From the NCBI GenBank assembly GCA_963789565.1, contig CAWBKX010000002.1, forward strand, positions 2,976,001 through 3,040,000: a stretch of DNA of 64,000 bases, in the 5' to 3' direction. The position numbers and the translations under genes were made by a program. The stretch's first letter is position 1. The number at the start of each line of letters is the position of its first letter. Below, in pieces: positions 17,705 to 26,401 of the stretch. The DNA is from CALAGB01 sp963789565 (GTDB taxonomy: Bacteria; Chloroflexota; Chloroflexia; Thermomicrobiales; Thermomicrobiaceae). The notes under the pieces are model-generated. The model saw only the letters and a program-made list of their open reading frames with translations, was not told the origin of the DNA and ran no database searches.

Positions 17705-17941
17705 GAGTGCTCATTTCTCGCGTGAATCTATCGGAAGCCCCGGCACGTTGAACGGCATGCATAGCCTACTAGGAGGACCGTCGCGACGCCACATGTGCCC
17801 CGTCGTGAATCGTGAATGAATATCACGCTACGCCGTGGGCAGTTGCGCGGCGTCGTGGGGAAAATCCCCGCAGGGGTCAATAATCGCGTCGGGTGTGATC
17901 CTCTTGACACATGAAGGGCGTGGGATCATGCTACCAGAGGG

Positions 17942-17959
17942 TTGTGAAAGTGGTCACAC
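17942..17959. promoter_or_regulatory. Rex- or CRP/FNR-type operator
   Basis: The site TTGTGAAAGTGGTCACAC fits the Rex operator pattern TTGTGAA-N4-TTCACAA at 12 of 14 defined positions, and its core 17943-17958 is an exact CRP-type TGTGA-N6-TCACA. It lies 20 bp upstream of TTGACA at 17979. A Rex repressor is encoded in this window at 43457-44152, so Rex control of the complex III operon is plausible; CRP/FNR control is the alternative. Confidence 0.5.
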
Positions 17960-17978
17960 GACAGCTTCAAATCTCGGC

Positions 17979-18008
17979 TTGACAACCTCCTGTGTAGCGT
18001 TGAACCTA
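17979..18008 (+). promoter_or_regulatory. Possible promoter of the complex III operon
   Basis: A consensus TTGACA at 17979-17984 has only a poor -10 candidate 17-18 bp downstream (GAACCT or AACCTA near 18002-18008), as expected of a promoter that needs help. It would give a leader of about 125 bases. A second TTGACA at 17904-17909 with CATGCT at 17927-17932 is the alternative. Confidence 0.35.
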
Positions 18009-18140
18009 TCAGGGGCCAGCGAGGTGCGGGCAGCCGCATGTCGCTTCAGTGGGTTCTATCGCTACCTCATCCGATGCCACACTCTTGCCAGGCGACCGTG
18101 AAGTGGGTCTGATCGCCGGACTTTGTATGTGGAGGAACAG

Positions 18141-18446
18141 ATGATCCTGTTGGACATCACATCGGCCAAGATTCAAAGTGGCCAATGGAGCGATATCACG
18201 ACCACGCTCGTGTATCTGTGGTCATTCGTGGGCGCCATGGTGATGTTTGCCGGGTCGTTGCTGATCGGGCACGGTCTGATCCCTTCACTCACGTCGACAC
18301 GTGATCTGCCCGCCCGTTACTCGAACTACCGACCCATCGCGCTCATCTCTGCCGCGTTCTTCCTACTCTGTGCGATCTTCTGTTTTGTGAACTTCGTCGA
18401 CCACATGACGGTTGTGTACGACATCTTCAACCGAGTGTGGATCTGA
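18141..18446 (+). CDS. Small membrane protein heading the complex III operon
   Basis: A 101-residue protein with two membrane helices (about residues 22-46 and 68-92), separated by a short polar loop (STRDLPARYSNYRP). It is the first gene of the operon, 77 bp ahead of the pentahaem cytochrome gene. ATG 18141 has the ideal site GGAGGAA. I do not recognise the family; its position suggests an accessory or small structural subunit of alternative complex III, possibly equivalent to the small ActG/ActH subunits. Confidence 0.7.
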   Translation: MILLDITSAKIQSGQWSDITTTLVYLWSFVGAMVMFAGSLLIGHGLIPSLTSTRDLPARYSNYRPIALISAAFFLLCAIFCFVNFVDHMTVVYDIFNRVWI

Positions 18447-18523
18447 TCGACATTCAACCGGCCGCGACGTCGCGGCCGGTACTGCTGATGCGCACGGCAT
18501 AGAAACGGAGTGGAGCGAGGGGT

Positions 18524-19060
18524 ATGGGACGTTTCATCAAGCCAGCGATCTTCGGAGTGATCGTGCTGCTTGTGCTCGCCATCCCGGTGCTGGCAATCGT
18601 AGCTCGTAGCTACATTCTGGCACCGCCAGAGCAGCCAGCGAAGACCCAGCCGATCGCCTTCCCGCACAGCATTCACGTCAACACCGTCGGTCTGGATTGC
18701 ACTTTCTGTCACCGTGGGGCGACGACCACCGCCGATTCCACCGTCCCCGCGTTGCAGCTCTGCATGGGTTGCCACTCGGTAATTCCGACTCAGGACAAGC
18801 CGCAGTTGCAGATGTTGGTAGATGCGTTCAATTCCGGAACGCCGATCAACTGGACCCGCGTGCACCAACTACCCGACCACGTCCACTTCGTTCACGCCAT
18901 GCATATCAACGCGGGATTCAGCTGCTCAACCTGCCATGGTGATGTTGCGTCTATGGCTCCGGGGGCTGTCGTGCAGGTGCGCGACCTGCGAATGGGCGAT
19001 TGTATTACGTGCCACCGTGAGAACAACGCCAAAACCGACTGCTCGACGTGCCATTACTGA
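18524..19060 (+). CDS. actA: Alternative complex III pentahaem cytochrome c subunit ActA
   Basis: A 178-residue protein with an N-terminal membrane anchor (about residues 8-30) and five CxxCH haem sites: CTFCH, CMGCH, CSTCH, CITCH and CSTCH. Five haems and the cytochrome c7-like spacing identify ActA. It is the exit route for electrons from quinol towards the monohaem subunit and soluble carriers, on the outer face of the membrane. Its stop codon overlaps the possible ATG 19060 of actB1. Confidence 0.92.
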   Translation: MGRFIKPAIFGVIVLLVLAIPVLAIVARSYILAPPEQPAKTQPIAFPHSIHVNTVGLDCTFCHRGATTTADSTVPALQLCMGCHSVIPTQDKPQLQMLVDAFNSGTPINWTRVHQLPDHVHFVHAMHINAGFSCSTCHGDVASMAPGAVVQVRDLRMGDCITCHRENNAKTDCSTCHY

Positions 19061-19074
19061 TGCGGAAGGGTGCG

Positions 19075-21309
19075 ATGCGACGTCGTGATTTTCTCAAGCT
19101 GGTCGCAGCTACGGGAGCAGGGGCGGTTGTTTTCACCGGCTGCGATCCGAGCACGATTGGCGACGGTTCACCGAAGCGTGAATTCGAGATCCAAAGCCCC
19201 GACCTCAATCCACAGGACTTCGCGTGGGGGCGCGATCTGTGGTACGCGACGGCATTTTCCGGAGTCTCTGGTGGTTCCGGACTGATCGCTCGCGTCTATG
19301 AGGGCCGAGTCAAAAAGGTTGATGGCAACCCTGATTATCCGTTGAACATGGGACGCTCCACGGCATTGGAGCAGGCGCTGGTTCAGGAGCTCTATCATCC
19401 TGATCGAATCGGCGGCCCCCTTGCGTTGAACGGCAATCGCGGCTCTGGCAAGTACAACGCGTTGAACTGGAACGACGCTATGAACCAGTTCAACTCGATG
19501 ATCTCCGCCGCGGGTGGAAGCGTTTTGCTCGTCACCCCGCCGGTTTCTGGCTCGACTGCCAACGTGATCGGTCAAACGATCAAGGCCATGGGCGGGCAGC
19601 ACGTCACCTTCGAGGCCGACGAACGAGTGGTATTGCGCGAGGCGATGAACCGGATGTTCGGCTCGCCGCGCTTTCCAACGATTGATTTACCGAACGCCAA
19701 ATTCCTGCTCAATTTTGGAGCCGAGTTCCTGAATGACTGGATCTCTCCGGTTCATCTGAGCATGGGCTACGGCGAGTTCAGGCAGGGCCGCAGTGACGTT
19801 CGCGGCCGTTACTGGCACGTTGGACCGCAGCTTTCGGCCACGGCGGCCAGCGCCGACAAGTGGATTCCGATCAAGCCGGGCACCGAGGGGATCGTCGCGC
19901 TCGCCATGGCGCAGGTAATCACCTCGAAGAATCTCGTCAGTGGCGTCGATGCGGGCTCGATCTATCAGGGCATTACCCTGGATGACTATTCGCCCGACAA
20001 AGTCGCCTCCAAGGCTGGCGTGACGGCCGATCAGATCACCGAGATGGCCACCATGTTCGCTCAGCAAACGCCGAGCGTAGCGATCGCGGGCACGTCGGCG
20101 GCCGCTCATACCAATGGTCTCTTCAATATGACGGCGGTCTACTCGCTCAACTATCTGACGGGCGCCGTTGGAGCCAAGGGCGGCATTTTGCCGAGCTCGG
20201 GCTCACCGATCTCAGACACGCTGCCAGAGTCGACAACAGGTTCGTCGTTCAAGGACTGGCAGGGACTCGTCGACAAGATCGGTGGCGGCGGCTTCAAGTT
20301 GGTTATGGTCTACAACGCCAACCCGGTCTACAGCCTGCCGTCCTCGATCGGTTTGAAGGACGCGCTGGGTAAAGGCGCCAAGGTCGTCAGCTTCTCGAAT
20401 TTCATGGACGAAACCACCGTGCAAGCGGATTTGGTGCTGCCAACTCATGTAACGCTCGAGGATTGGGGACTTCATGTGCCCGATCCGGGGCCGGGCTATC
20501 CGATCGTGGCGCTGCAGCAGCCCGTCGTTGATCCGTTCGTCGATTCGCGCTCGTTCGTCGACCTGATGATCGAAGCGGCCAAGACAGCCGGATCGGCGCT
20601 GCCATGGGCCAACAATGAGGCAGCGGTTCGCGACTTGATTGCCTCGCTGCAGAAGAAGGGCGGGGGCAACGTCAACGCGACCGATCCGAAAGAGTATTTT
20701 GTCACGGTTCAGTCGCAAGGTGGCTGGTGGGACAACTCAGCGAGCGCGCCGAGTGCACCATCCGGCCCATCGAAGCCAACAGCCGCAGCTGATCCGCAGT
20801 TCGCCGGAGACACTGGATCGAACACGTTTACCCTGCTGCCATATCCGTCGAACTCACTGGGTTACGGTGATCACTCCAACCTTCCATGGCTGCAAGCACT
20901 GCCTGAACCGATTTCGACTGGAGTTTGGTCGACCTGGGTAGAAATCAACCCGACCACCGGCAAGAAGATGGGTGTGTCTACGGGAGACGTGGTCAAACTC
21001 ACGTCGCCAGCGGGAAGCATGGAACTGCCGGTCTATATCAATCCAGCCGCCGCTCCCGACGTGGCGCTCGTGCCATTCGGGCAAGGGCATGAGCTCTTCT
21101 CCCGCTATGCCGAGAAGCGTGGCGAGAACGTCGTCTCATTAATCGCGCCACAGGTCGAGTCGGAGACCGGCGCACTGGCAACATCGGCGACTCGGGTGAA
21201 GATCGAGAAGGCGAACAAAAAGGTTCGCATGGCGAGATTCGAGGGCTCCGTGCCCGCGTACCAGCTCGAAGAGTACCCGATCATCGAGATTCAGAACCTG
21301 AACCAGTAG
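19075..21309 (+). CDS. actB1: Alternative complex III molybdopterin-oxidoreductase-like subunit ActB1
   Basis: A 744-residue homologue of the MopB family. It begins with a twin-arginine-type signal (RRRDFLKLVAATGAG) and a lipobox-like cysteine (VFTGCDP), so it is probably exported folded and lipid-anchored. A low-complexity Ser/Pro/Ala linker lies near residues 565-585. As in known complex III proteins, it is expected to lack a molybdenum cofactor. In most species ActB is one chain of about 1000 residues including the iron-sulfur part; here the iron-sulfur domain is a separate gene. Start at ATG 19075 after GGAAGGG; in-frame ATGs at 19048 and 19060 lie upstream. Confidence 0.9.
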   Translation: MRRRDFLKLVAATGAGAVVFTGCDPSTIGDGSPKREFEIQSPDLNPQDFAWGRDLWYATAFSGVSGGSGLIARVYEGRVKKVDGNPDYPLNMGRSTALEQALVQELYHPDRIGGPLALNGNRGSGKYNALNWNDAMNQFNSMISAAGGSVLLVTPPVSGSTANVIGQTIKAMGGQHVTFEADERVVLREAMNRMFGSPRFPTIDLPNAKFLLNFGAEFLNDWISPVHLSMGYGEFRQGRSDVRGRYWHVGPQLSATAASADKWIPIKPGTEGIVALAMAQVITSKNLVSGVDAGSIYQGITLDDYSPDKVASKAGVTADQITEMATMFAQQTPSVAIAGTSAAAHTNGLFNMTAVYSLNYLTGAVGAKGGILPSSGSPISDTLPESTTGSSFKDWQGLVDKIGGGGFKLVMVYNANPVYSLPSSIGLKDALGKGAKVVSFSNFMDETTVQADLVLPTHVTLEDWGLHVPDPGPGYPIVALQQPVVDPFVDSRSFVDLMIEAAKTAGSALPWANNEAAVRDLIASLQKKGGGNVNATDPKEYFVTVQSQGGWWDNSASAPSAPSGPSKPTAAADPQFAGDTGSNTFTLLPYPSNSLGYGDHSNLPWLQALPEPISTGVWSTWVEINPTTGKKMGVSTGDVVKLTSPAGSMELPVYINPAAAPDVALVPFGQGHELFSRYAEKRGENVVSLIAPQVESETGALATSATRVKIEKANKKVRMARFEGSVPAYQLEEYPIIEIQNLNQ

Positions 21310-21345
21310 AGCGCGACACCAACTCGAGGGGCGAGAGGAGCGAGG

Positions 21346-22119
21346 ATGGCACATCGTTGGGGCATGGTGATCGATCTGGATCGCTGTACGGGCTGTCAAG
21401 CCTGTGTGGTTTCCTGCCAGGCCGAGAACAACATCCCAATCAATACGGAAGAGAACTTCTACCAGCGGCGCGCAATCGAGTGGATTCGTGTCGAGCGCTA
21501 CTGGGAGGGTGAATACCCCAACGTCAAAGCGCGCTACATCCCGGTGCCCTGCATGCAGTGTGAGAACGCGCCCTGTGAGCCAGTTTGCCCGGTCTACGCC
21601 ACGTATCACACCGACCAGGGCATCAATATGCAGGTCTACAATCGCTGCATTGGCACACGCTATTGCTCGGTCAACTGCCACTGGCACGTCCGCTTCTTCA
21701 ACTTCTGGCAGCCAAAGTGGCCGGAGAGCCTTAAGAACCAGCTCAATCCGCTGGTGACCGTTCGCAGCCGCGGCGTCATGGAGAAATGCACGTTCTGTGT
21801 GCAGCGCATCAACCACGCGGAACAGGCCGCCACGCTGCAGGGCCGCGACGTGAACGATGGCGAGTTCACCACGGCGTGCGCGCAGGCGTGCCCGACGCGA
21901 GCAATCGTCTTCGGCGACTTGAACGATCAAAATAGCGAAGTCTCGAAGTCGATCGCGAGCACGAATCGCGGTTACCGTTTGCTCGAAGATCTGGGCACCA
22001 ACCCGGCGGTCGTCTACTTGAAGAAGGTGGATGCCGATCCGCTGCCGGAGGGGACGAACCACCGATACTTCGACTCATCACAGGCCAGCGCGGCCAAGAG
22101 TATGGCGGCGGTTGGTTGA
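21346..22119 (+). CDS. actB2: Alternative complex III iron-sulfur subunit ActB2
   Basis: A 257-residue ferredoxin-like subunit with four Cys clusters: CTGCQACVVSC near the N-terminus, CMQCENAPCEPVC, CIGTRYCSVNC and a split CTFC...CAQACP. The third group has altered spacing, which suits a [3Fe-4S] centre; the other three suit [4Fe-4S]. It passes electrons from the quinol site of the NrfD subunits towards the haems. ATG at 21346 follows GAGGAGCGAGG. In related bacteria this is the C-terminal part of a fused ActB. Confidence 0.92.
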   Translation: MAHRWGMVIDLDRCTGCQACVVSCQAENNIPINTEENFYQRRAIEWIRVERYWEGEYPNVKARYIPVPCMQCENAPCEPVCPVYATYHTDQGINMQVYNRCIGTRYCSVNCHWHVRFFNFWQPKWPESLKNQLNPLVTVRSRGVMEKCTFCVQRINHAEQAATLQGRDVNDGEFTTACAQACPTRAIVFGDLNDQNSEVSKSIASTNRGYRLLEDLGTNPAVVYLKKVDADPLPEGTNHRYFDSSQASAAKSMAAVG

Positions 22120-22225
22120 ACTTCATTGGAACATGGTCGAGCGGGCGCGTTCAGCGAGCGCTCGCGGGACAGGACCATTTGAACGCATCGAGTGCTGACA
22201 GAAGGAGAGGCGGGAGCGGCACGTT

Positions 22226-23623
22226 ATGGCAACAGTGACAGACGGCCATCACGTTCCTGAGCCATCGCCGATGACGAAGGTCTGGGACTTATCACCGTCG
22301 GTCGTCGTCGAAGACGGCCTTCGGCGCCTGCGAGGGACCGGTCAGGTCTATCGCATGAGCCTGATCATCCTTGGCGTGCTCTCGGCCGTCGGATTGGTCG
22401 CGCTCATCATCGGCCCCATCCTGTCGGGCTGGAGCGATCGGCAGGCGTGGACCTACGTCGCGGTCGCGTTTGGCTACCTGATGGCGACGGTCGCGTCGGC
22501 TCCCTGTGTCTCCGCGGCGACGCGCCTGGTGCGCGGTCACTGGCGGCGACCGATCAACCGCATCTCGGAGATCTGGGCCGCCGGAATGATCGTCCCGGCC
22601 GCGCTCTTCCTCCTGCTGATGGCGACGGTGCCGAACACGGAGGGCCGTCCGAGCGTTTGGTTCGGTTGGTGGGCCGCGCCCTGGTTGTGGGACGCGATGC
22701 TCATCCTGGGACTGACCTTCGCCGGATATGCGTTCCTCTACGTGAGCTCGATTCCAGATCTCGCGATCGCGCGCGATCAGCTCCCAGAGGGGCGTGGTGG
22801 TTGGCTAGTAAAGCTGGCTGGCGATTTCTATGGAACTGAGAATCAGTGGCGGGTCATCGACCGAGCGCAGAGCTACCTCGGCGCGCTGTACGTGATCATG
22901 TACGTCGGCACGGTGACGGTCATCACCGCCGACTTCATCATGAGCCTGATCCCTGGTTATAAGAGCGCCATCTTCCCGGCCTACATGGTGGTCAGCGGCT
23001 TCGGCGGCGGAATTGCGGTCGTCATGGTGACGGCAACGTTCATGCGCCTGTGGGGCGGTGCCGACAACTATCTTGGACGTGAGCAGTTCTTCGCGCTTGG
23101 CAAGCTGCAGCTTGCCTTCGGACTTCTCTGGTTCTATTTCATGTGGACCGACTTCGTCATTCCCTGGTACGGCCGCATGCCGTGGGAGATTCTGCAACTG
23201 AAGCTGCTCTATTTCCACTCCTATGTCTGGTTCTTCGTAACGGCGTTCCTGCTCTGCTTCATCGGCCCACTCTTCTTCCTGATGTGGACGAAGGTGCGTC
23301 GCAGCCGAATTGGGCCGGCAATCGTCTCGACGGGCGTGTTGATCGGTCTTTTGGCGGATCGCATTCGCCTCTTCTCGGCCGCGTTCACGAACAAGGACAT
23401 CACGCAGGATCGCCTGCACACCCTCCCGGCAACCTATCACCCGGGTGTGTTGGACGCGCTGATCTTGATGGGCGCCATCGCTGGTGCCATCGCCGTCGTC
23501 ATGCTCGCCATCCGTATGATCCCGGTTCCATCGATCTGGGAAGTGACGGCCGGCATGCGACTGCGTGTGAACAAGATCTACCACAACGTCGAAGTAATGG
23601 TGATTGGTAAACCGGACTTCTAA
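22226..23623 (+). CDS. actC: Alternative complex III quinol-oxidising membrane subunit ActC
   Basis: A 465-residue NrfD/PsrC-family protein with about ten membrane helices. It follows the iron-sulfur subunit, as ActC does in known operons. NrfD-type subunits form the quinol-binding site near the outer face. Polar residues within helices (for example HSYVWFF and the ATYHPG segment) are typical. A gap of 106 bp separates it from actB2, with no terminator seen; the GGAGAGG at 22203-22209 and GGGAG further on serve the ATG at 22226. Confidence 0.9.
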   Translation: MATVTDGHHVPEPSPMTKVWDLSPSVVVEDGLRRLRGTGQVYRMSLIILGVLSAVGLVALIIGPILSGWSDRQAWTYVAVAFGYLMATVASAPCVSAATRLVRGHWRRPINRISEIWAAGMIVPAALFLLLMATVPNTEGRPSVWFGWWAAPWLWDAMLILGLTFAGYAFLYVSSIPDLAIARDQLPEGRGGWLVKLAGDFYGTENQWRVIDRAQSYLGALYVIMYVGTVTVITADFIMSLIPGYKSAIFPAYMVVSGFGGGIAVVMVTATFMRLWGGADNYLGREQFFALGKLQLAFGLLWFYFMWTDFVIPWYGRMPWEILQLKLLYFHSYVWFFVTAFLLCFIGPLFFLMWTKVRRSRIGPAIVSTGVLIGLLADRIRLFSAAFTNKDITQDRLHTLPATYHPGVLDALILMGAIAGAIAVVMLAIRMIPVPSIWEVTAGMRLRVNKIYHNVEVMVIGKPDF

Positions 23624-23655
23624 GTCGGTCCGAAGAAAGCGCGTGGAGGAAGGGT

Positions 23656-25029
23656 ATGCAAGAACGGCGGCAATTGCCCCAGATGGAGGTCATTCAGGAA
23701 CTCCTCCTGCCGGTGACTCGGACCACCATGTGGATGTGGATCGGGTTCATCGTCCTGGGGACTATCCTGGCCGCGTTTGCCTTCGCGGTCGGCTGGATGT
23801 TCTATTGGGGACTCGGTGTAACGGGTCTGAATCGCCCCGGCATGTGGGGCTTCATGATCGTGAACTTCGTCTTCTGGATCGGCATTAGCCACGCCGGAGT
23901 CATGATCTCGGCCATTCTCCGTTTGACCCAGGCCGAGTGGCGACGTCCGGTCACGCGTGCCGCCGAGGTCATGACGATGTTCAGCCTTATGACGGCCATG
24001 ACCTTTCCGTTCATTCACACGGGCCGTCCGTGGCGCACGATGTACTGGGTGTTTCCGTACGACTTCTGGCGCGGCATCTTCCCAGATGTCCGCTCCGCTC
24101 TGGTCATGGACCCGAGCGCCGTCTTCACGTACTTGACCGGCACGATCCTCTTCATCTACATCACGACGGTGCCGGACATCGCACTGCTGCGTGACCGCTC
24201 AACTGGTTGGCGCCGGAGTCTCTATCGCGTCATGGCGCTCGGCTGGCAGAACGGCGAGCGGCAGTGGATGATCCAGACCGCGACCGGCTTTTTGCTGGCT
24301 GCCCTGATGCTTTCGATCTTCGTGTCGGTCCATAGCATCGTTTCGTGGGACTTCTCGTTCTCGCTCGATCCGGTCTGGCACACGAGCGTTTGGGCTCCCT
24401 ACTTCGTTATTGGAGCTGTCCACTCCGGCGTCTCGGCCGTGGTAACGCTCATGGCCTTGATGAGATGGATGTTCGGGTTCGACAAGTACATACGAGAAGA
24501 ACACTTCGACGCCATCGGCCGCCTGTTGGTGGTCGTGGCGACCGGATGGCTCTTCTTCTTCATGCTCGACGTCTTCTTTGCGCTCTTCAACCAGGATCCT
24601 CGCGAAGTCGAGATCATGAAGATGCGTTTCCTGGACTGGCCATATAACTTCATGTTGGCACTGATCTTCATCTTCGGCTACTTTATTCCGGTGCCGATCT
24701 GGATGTTCCGGAAGTTCCGGAGGAACATCAAGTTAATGTTCTGGACCTCGATCATGGTCAATATCGGGATGTGGTCCGAGCGTTATTGGCTTGTCGTTCC
24801 TGGCCTCGAGCGCAAGTACGAATGGACGTTCGACTGGAACTTCTACCGGCCGAGCATCATGGAGATCACGTTTGTCCTTGGGTCGTTCGCGTTAGTACCT
24901 TTCTTGTTCATGATCTTCTCAAAGCTCTTTCCTCCGGTGTCGGTTTGGGAGGAAAAAGAGGGCCAGTACTTCTATGACGAGATTCAGGTCGGCAAGGCCA
25001 AGATCCCAGCGATCATTCGCGAGTTCTAG
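23656..25029 (+). CDS. actF: Alternative complex III membrane subunit ActF
   Basis: The second NrfD-type subunit, 457 residues and about ten membrane helices, paralogous to ActC. Segments such as GISHAGVMISAILRLTQ, with a buried His, and PFIHTGRPWR are the hallmarks of ActC/ActF proteins and line the quinol site. Two NrfD subunits per complex is the rule for alternative complex III. GGAGGAAGGGT stands directly before the ATG. It follows actC by 32 bp and precedes actD by 15 bp. Confidence 0.9.
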   Translation: MQERRQLPQMEVIQELLLPVTRTTMWMWIGFIVLGTILAAFAFAVGWMFYWGLGVTGLNRPGMWGFMIVNFVFWIGISHAGVMISAILRLTQAEWRRPVTRAAEVMTMFSLMTAMTFPFIHTGRPWRTMYWVFPYDFWRGIFPDVRSALVMDPSAVFTYLTGTILFIYITTVPDIALLRDRSTGWRRSLYRVMALGWQNGERQWMIQTATGFLLAALMLSIFVSVHSIVSWDFSFSLDPVWHTSVWAPYFVIGAVHSGVSAVVTLMALMRWMFGFDKYIREEHFDAIGRLLVVVATGWLFFFMLDVFFALFNQDPREVEIMKMRFLDWPYNFMLALIFIFGYFIPVPIWMFRKFRRNIKLMFWTSIMVNIGMWSERYWLVVPGLERKYEWTFDWNFYRPSIMEITFVLGSFALVPFLFMIFSKLFPPVSVWEEKEGQYFYDEIQVGKAKIPAIIREF

Positions 25030-25044
25030 AGGGGAAGAGTGGCG

Positions 25045-25620
25045 ATGGCACTACGCGATGTACTCGGGCTTTACAGCGATTTAGACTCAGCGATCGCTGG
25101 AGTCGACAAGCTGTCCGAAGCGGGAATACAGCGACAGGATTTTGAGGTCCTGTCGAATGCCCCCTATCCTGAAGGGGCATTCGGCCACGACCACAGCACC
25201 AGCCGTCTCGGCCTCTGGCCGGTGGTCGGCGCGTGCTGCGGATTTGCGGTCGGCTTGCTGATCACCGGTGGTACGCAGGTGGTCTATCCGATGGTGACCG
25301 ATGGAAAACCGCTCTTCTCGATTCCGCCCATGGTCATCATCATGTATGAGGGGACGATGCTCGCCGCCGTGATCTTCACGGTTCTCGGCGCGATCTTTGA
25401 GTCTCGCCTGCCGCGGTTCGTGCGCGACGTGTACGACACGCGCATCACCGATGGATACATCGGAATTCTCGTCCACGCACCTGAGGATCTGGTCAATGGA
25501 GCGGTGGACGCCCTGCGGACGACCGGAGCTGAAGACGTGAAGATGGGTGGGGCGCCGGGACCTGGTCCGGGCGAGCCCAGCCAACCGAGTCGACCAAATC
25601 GGAAGGGAGCCCGCGCATGA
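25045..25620 (+). CDS. actD: Alternative complex III subunit ActD (DUF3341)
   Basis: A 191-residue protein with a soluble N-terminal ferredoxin-like fold (about 1-55), two membrane helices (about 57-80 and 97-118) and a cytoplasmic C-terminal part ending in a Pro/Gly-rich tail. This is the ActD/DUF3341 layout. It is a structural subunit without cofactors. The ATG at 25045 has the better-spaced ribosome site GGGGAAG; GTG 25039 is possible. The stop overlaps the next start (ATGA). Confidence 0.9.
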   Translation: MALRDVLGLYSDLDSAIAGVDKLSEAGIQRQDFEVLSNAPYPEGAFGHDHSTSRLGLWPVVGACCGFAVGLLITGGTQVVYPMVTDGKPLFSIPPMVIIMYEGTMLAAVIFTVLGAIFESRLPRFVRDVYDTRITDGYIGILVHAPEDLVNGAVDALRTTGAEDVKMGGAPGPGPGEPSQPSRPNRKGARA

Positions 25621-26291
25621 TTCGCGCTGTCGAGCGTCTCGCACAAGCGAAGACGCGGCTCGCGCGAGCTCGTCCACGGTTATTCTTGTTGACCGGAGTA
25701 TCGCTGCTGCTCGTCATTGCGGTGGGCTGCGACTCGACCAACACGTATCCAATCGACTTCTACTCCGGCATGCACTATTCCGATTCGTGGCACGCGCAAG
25801 AGCCGCCGCGACTTGATTCGCCAGCCGGGGCAATTCAGGTGAATCAGAAGACGATGGATACGTTGGCGTACGGCCCATTCGTTCAGACGGGTGACGCCGC
25901 ACCGATCGATTACACGCTGGACGAGTCCAAGAACGTGAAGAACCCGCTGCAGGCAACGGATGCCAACCTGAAGACAGGTTCCGATTTGTTCGCGCTCAAC
26001 TGCGTGCAGTGTCACGGCCAGCAGGGCCTTGGTCTGGATACGCCGAACCCGTCCAAGGGTGACGCATTCATGATCATCTACTTCAAGGCGGCCAACCAGT
26101 TGTTGCCGCAGGATCAGCAGATTGCTCTTCCGAAGAACTTGACGGCAGATGATGTCAAAAGTCTGTCGGACGGCGAGATCTATTACTACCTGACGAACGG
26201 TATCAATCACATGCCGCCGTTTGGCGACCTGTTGACGCCGGAGCAGCGCTGGCAGCTCGTGCTGCACATCCGGCAGTTGCAAGGTCAGTAA
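25617..26291 (+). CDS. actE: Alternative complex III monohaem cytochrome c subunit ActE
   Basis: A 224-residue lipoprotein: a membrane segment ends in VIAVGCDS, a lipobox whose Cys would be lipidated by Lgt (encoded at 30885). One CxxCH (CVQCH) is followed by the axial-ligand Met segment NHMPPFGDLL near the C-terminus, giving a class I cytochrome c. It passes electrons from ActA to a soluble carrier or an oxidase. Overlaps actD by 4 bp and is the last gene before a strong terminator. Confidence 0.92.
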   Translation: MIRAVERLAQAKTRLARARPRLFLLTGVSLLLVIAVGCDSTNTYPIDFYSGMHYSDSWHAQEPPRLDSPAGAIQVNQKTMDTLAYGPFVQTGDAAPIDYTLDESKNVKNPLQATDANLKTGSDLFALNCVQCHGQQGLGLDTPNPSKGDAFMIIYFKAANQLLPQDQQIALPKNLTADDVKSLSDGEIYYYLTNGINHMPPFGDLLTPEQRWQLVLHIRQLQGQ

Positions 26292-26338
26292 GCCGAAGCC
26301 ACGCGCGCATGCGCGTTTAGATCGCTGGGAAATGAATC

Positions 26339-26372
26339 GGGGAGCGGATCGTTCCGCTCCCCGTTCCTTTTG
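26339..26372. terminator. Bidirectional terminator after the complex III operon
   Basis: A perfect 9-bp stem, GGGGAGCGG (26339-26347) and CCGCTCCCC (26354-26362), with a 6-base loop is followed by a T-rich tract (GTTCCTTTTG). It lies between convergent genes and can also end leftward transcription of the LLM gene. Confidence 0.75.
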
Positions 26373-26401
26373 TGGTTCTTTCGGAGCTGAGGGAGTTGCG
26401 A

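Larger units (their letters stand above)
17705..18140. other. Divergent regulatory region of the ureohydrolase and complex III operons
   Basis: This 436-base stretch separates leftward and rightward operons and encodes no credible protein. It contains two TTGACA hexamers on the + strand (17904-17909 and 17979-17984), the palindrome at 17942-17959 and the ribosome site GGAGGAA before ATG 18141. I looked for guanidine riboswitch motifs on the minus strand (because of the ureohydrolase) and did not find them. Confidence 0.6.

Noticed and set aside
17705..17900. Guanidine riboswitch upstream of the ureohydrolase operon
   Set aside because: None of the conserved segments of guanidine-I, -II or -III classes could be found on the minus strand.
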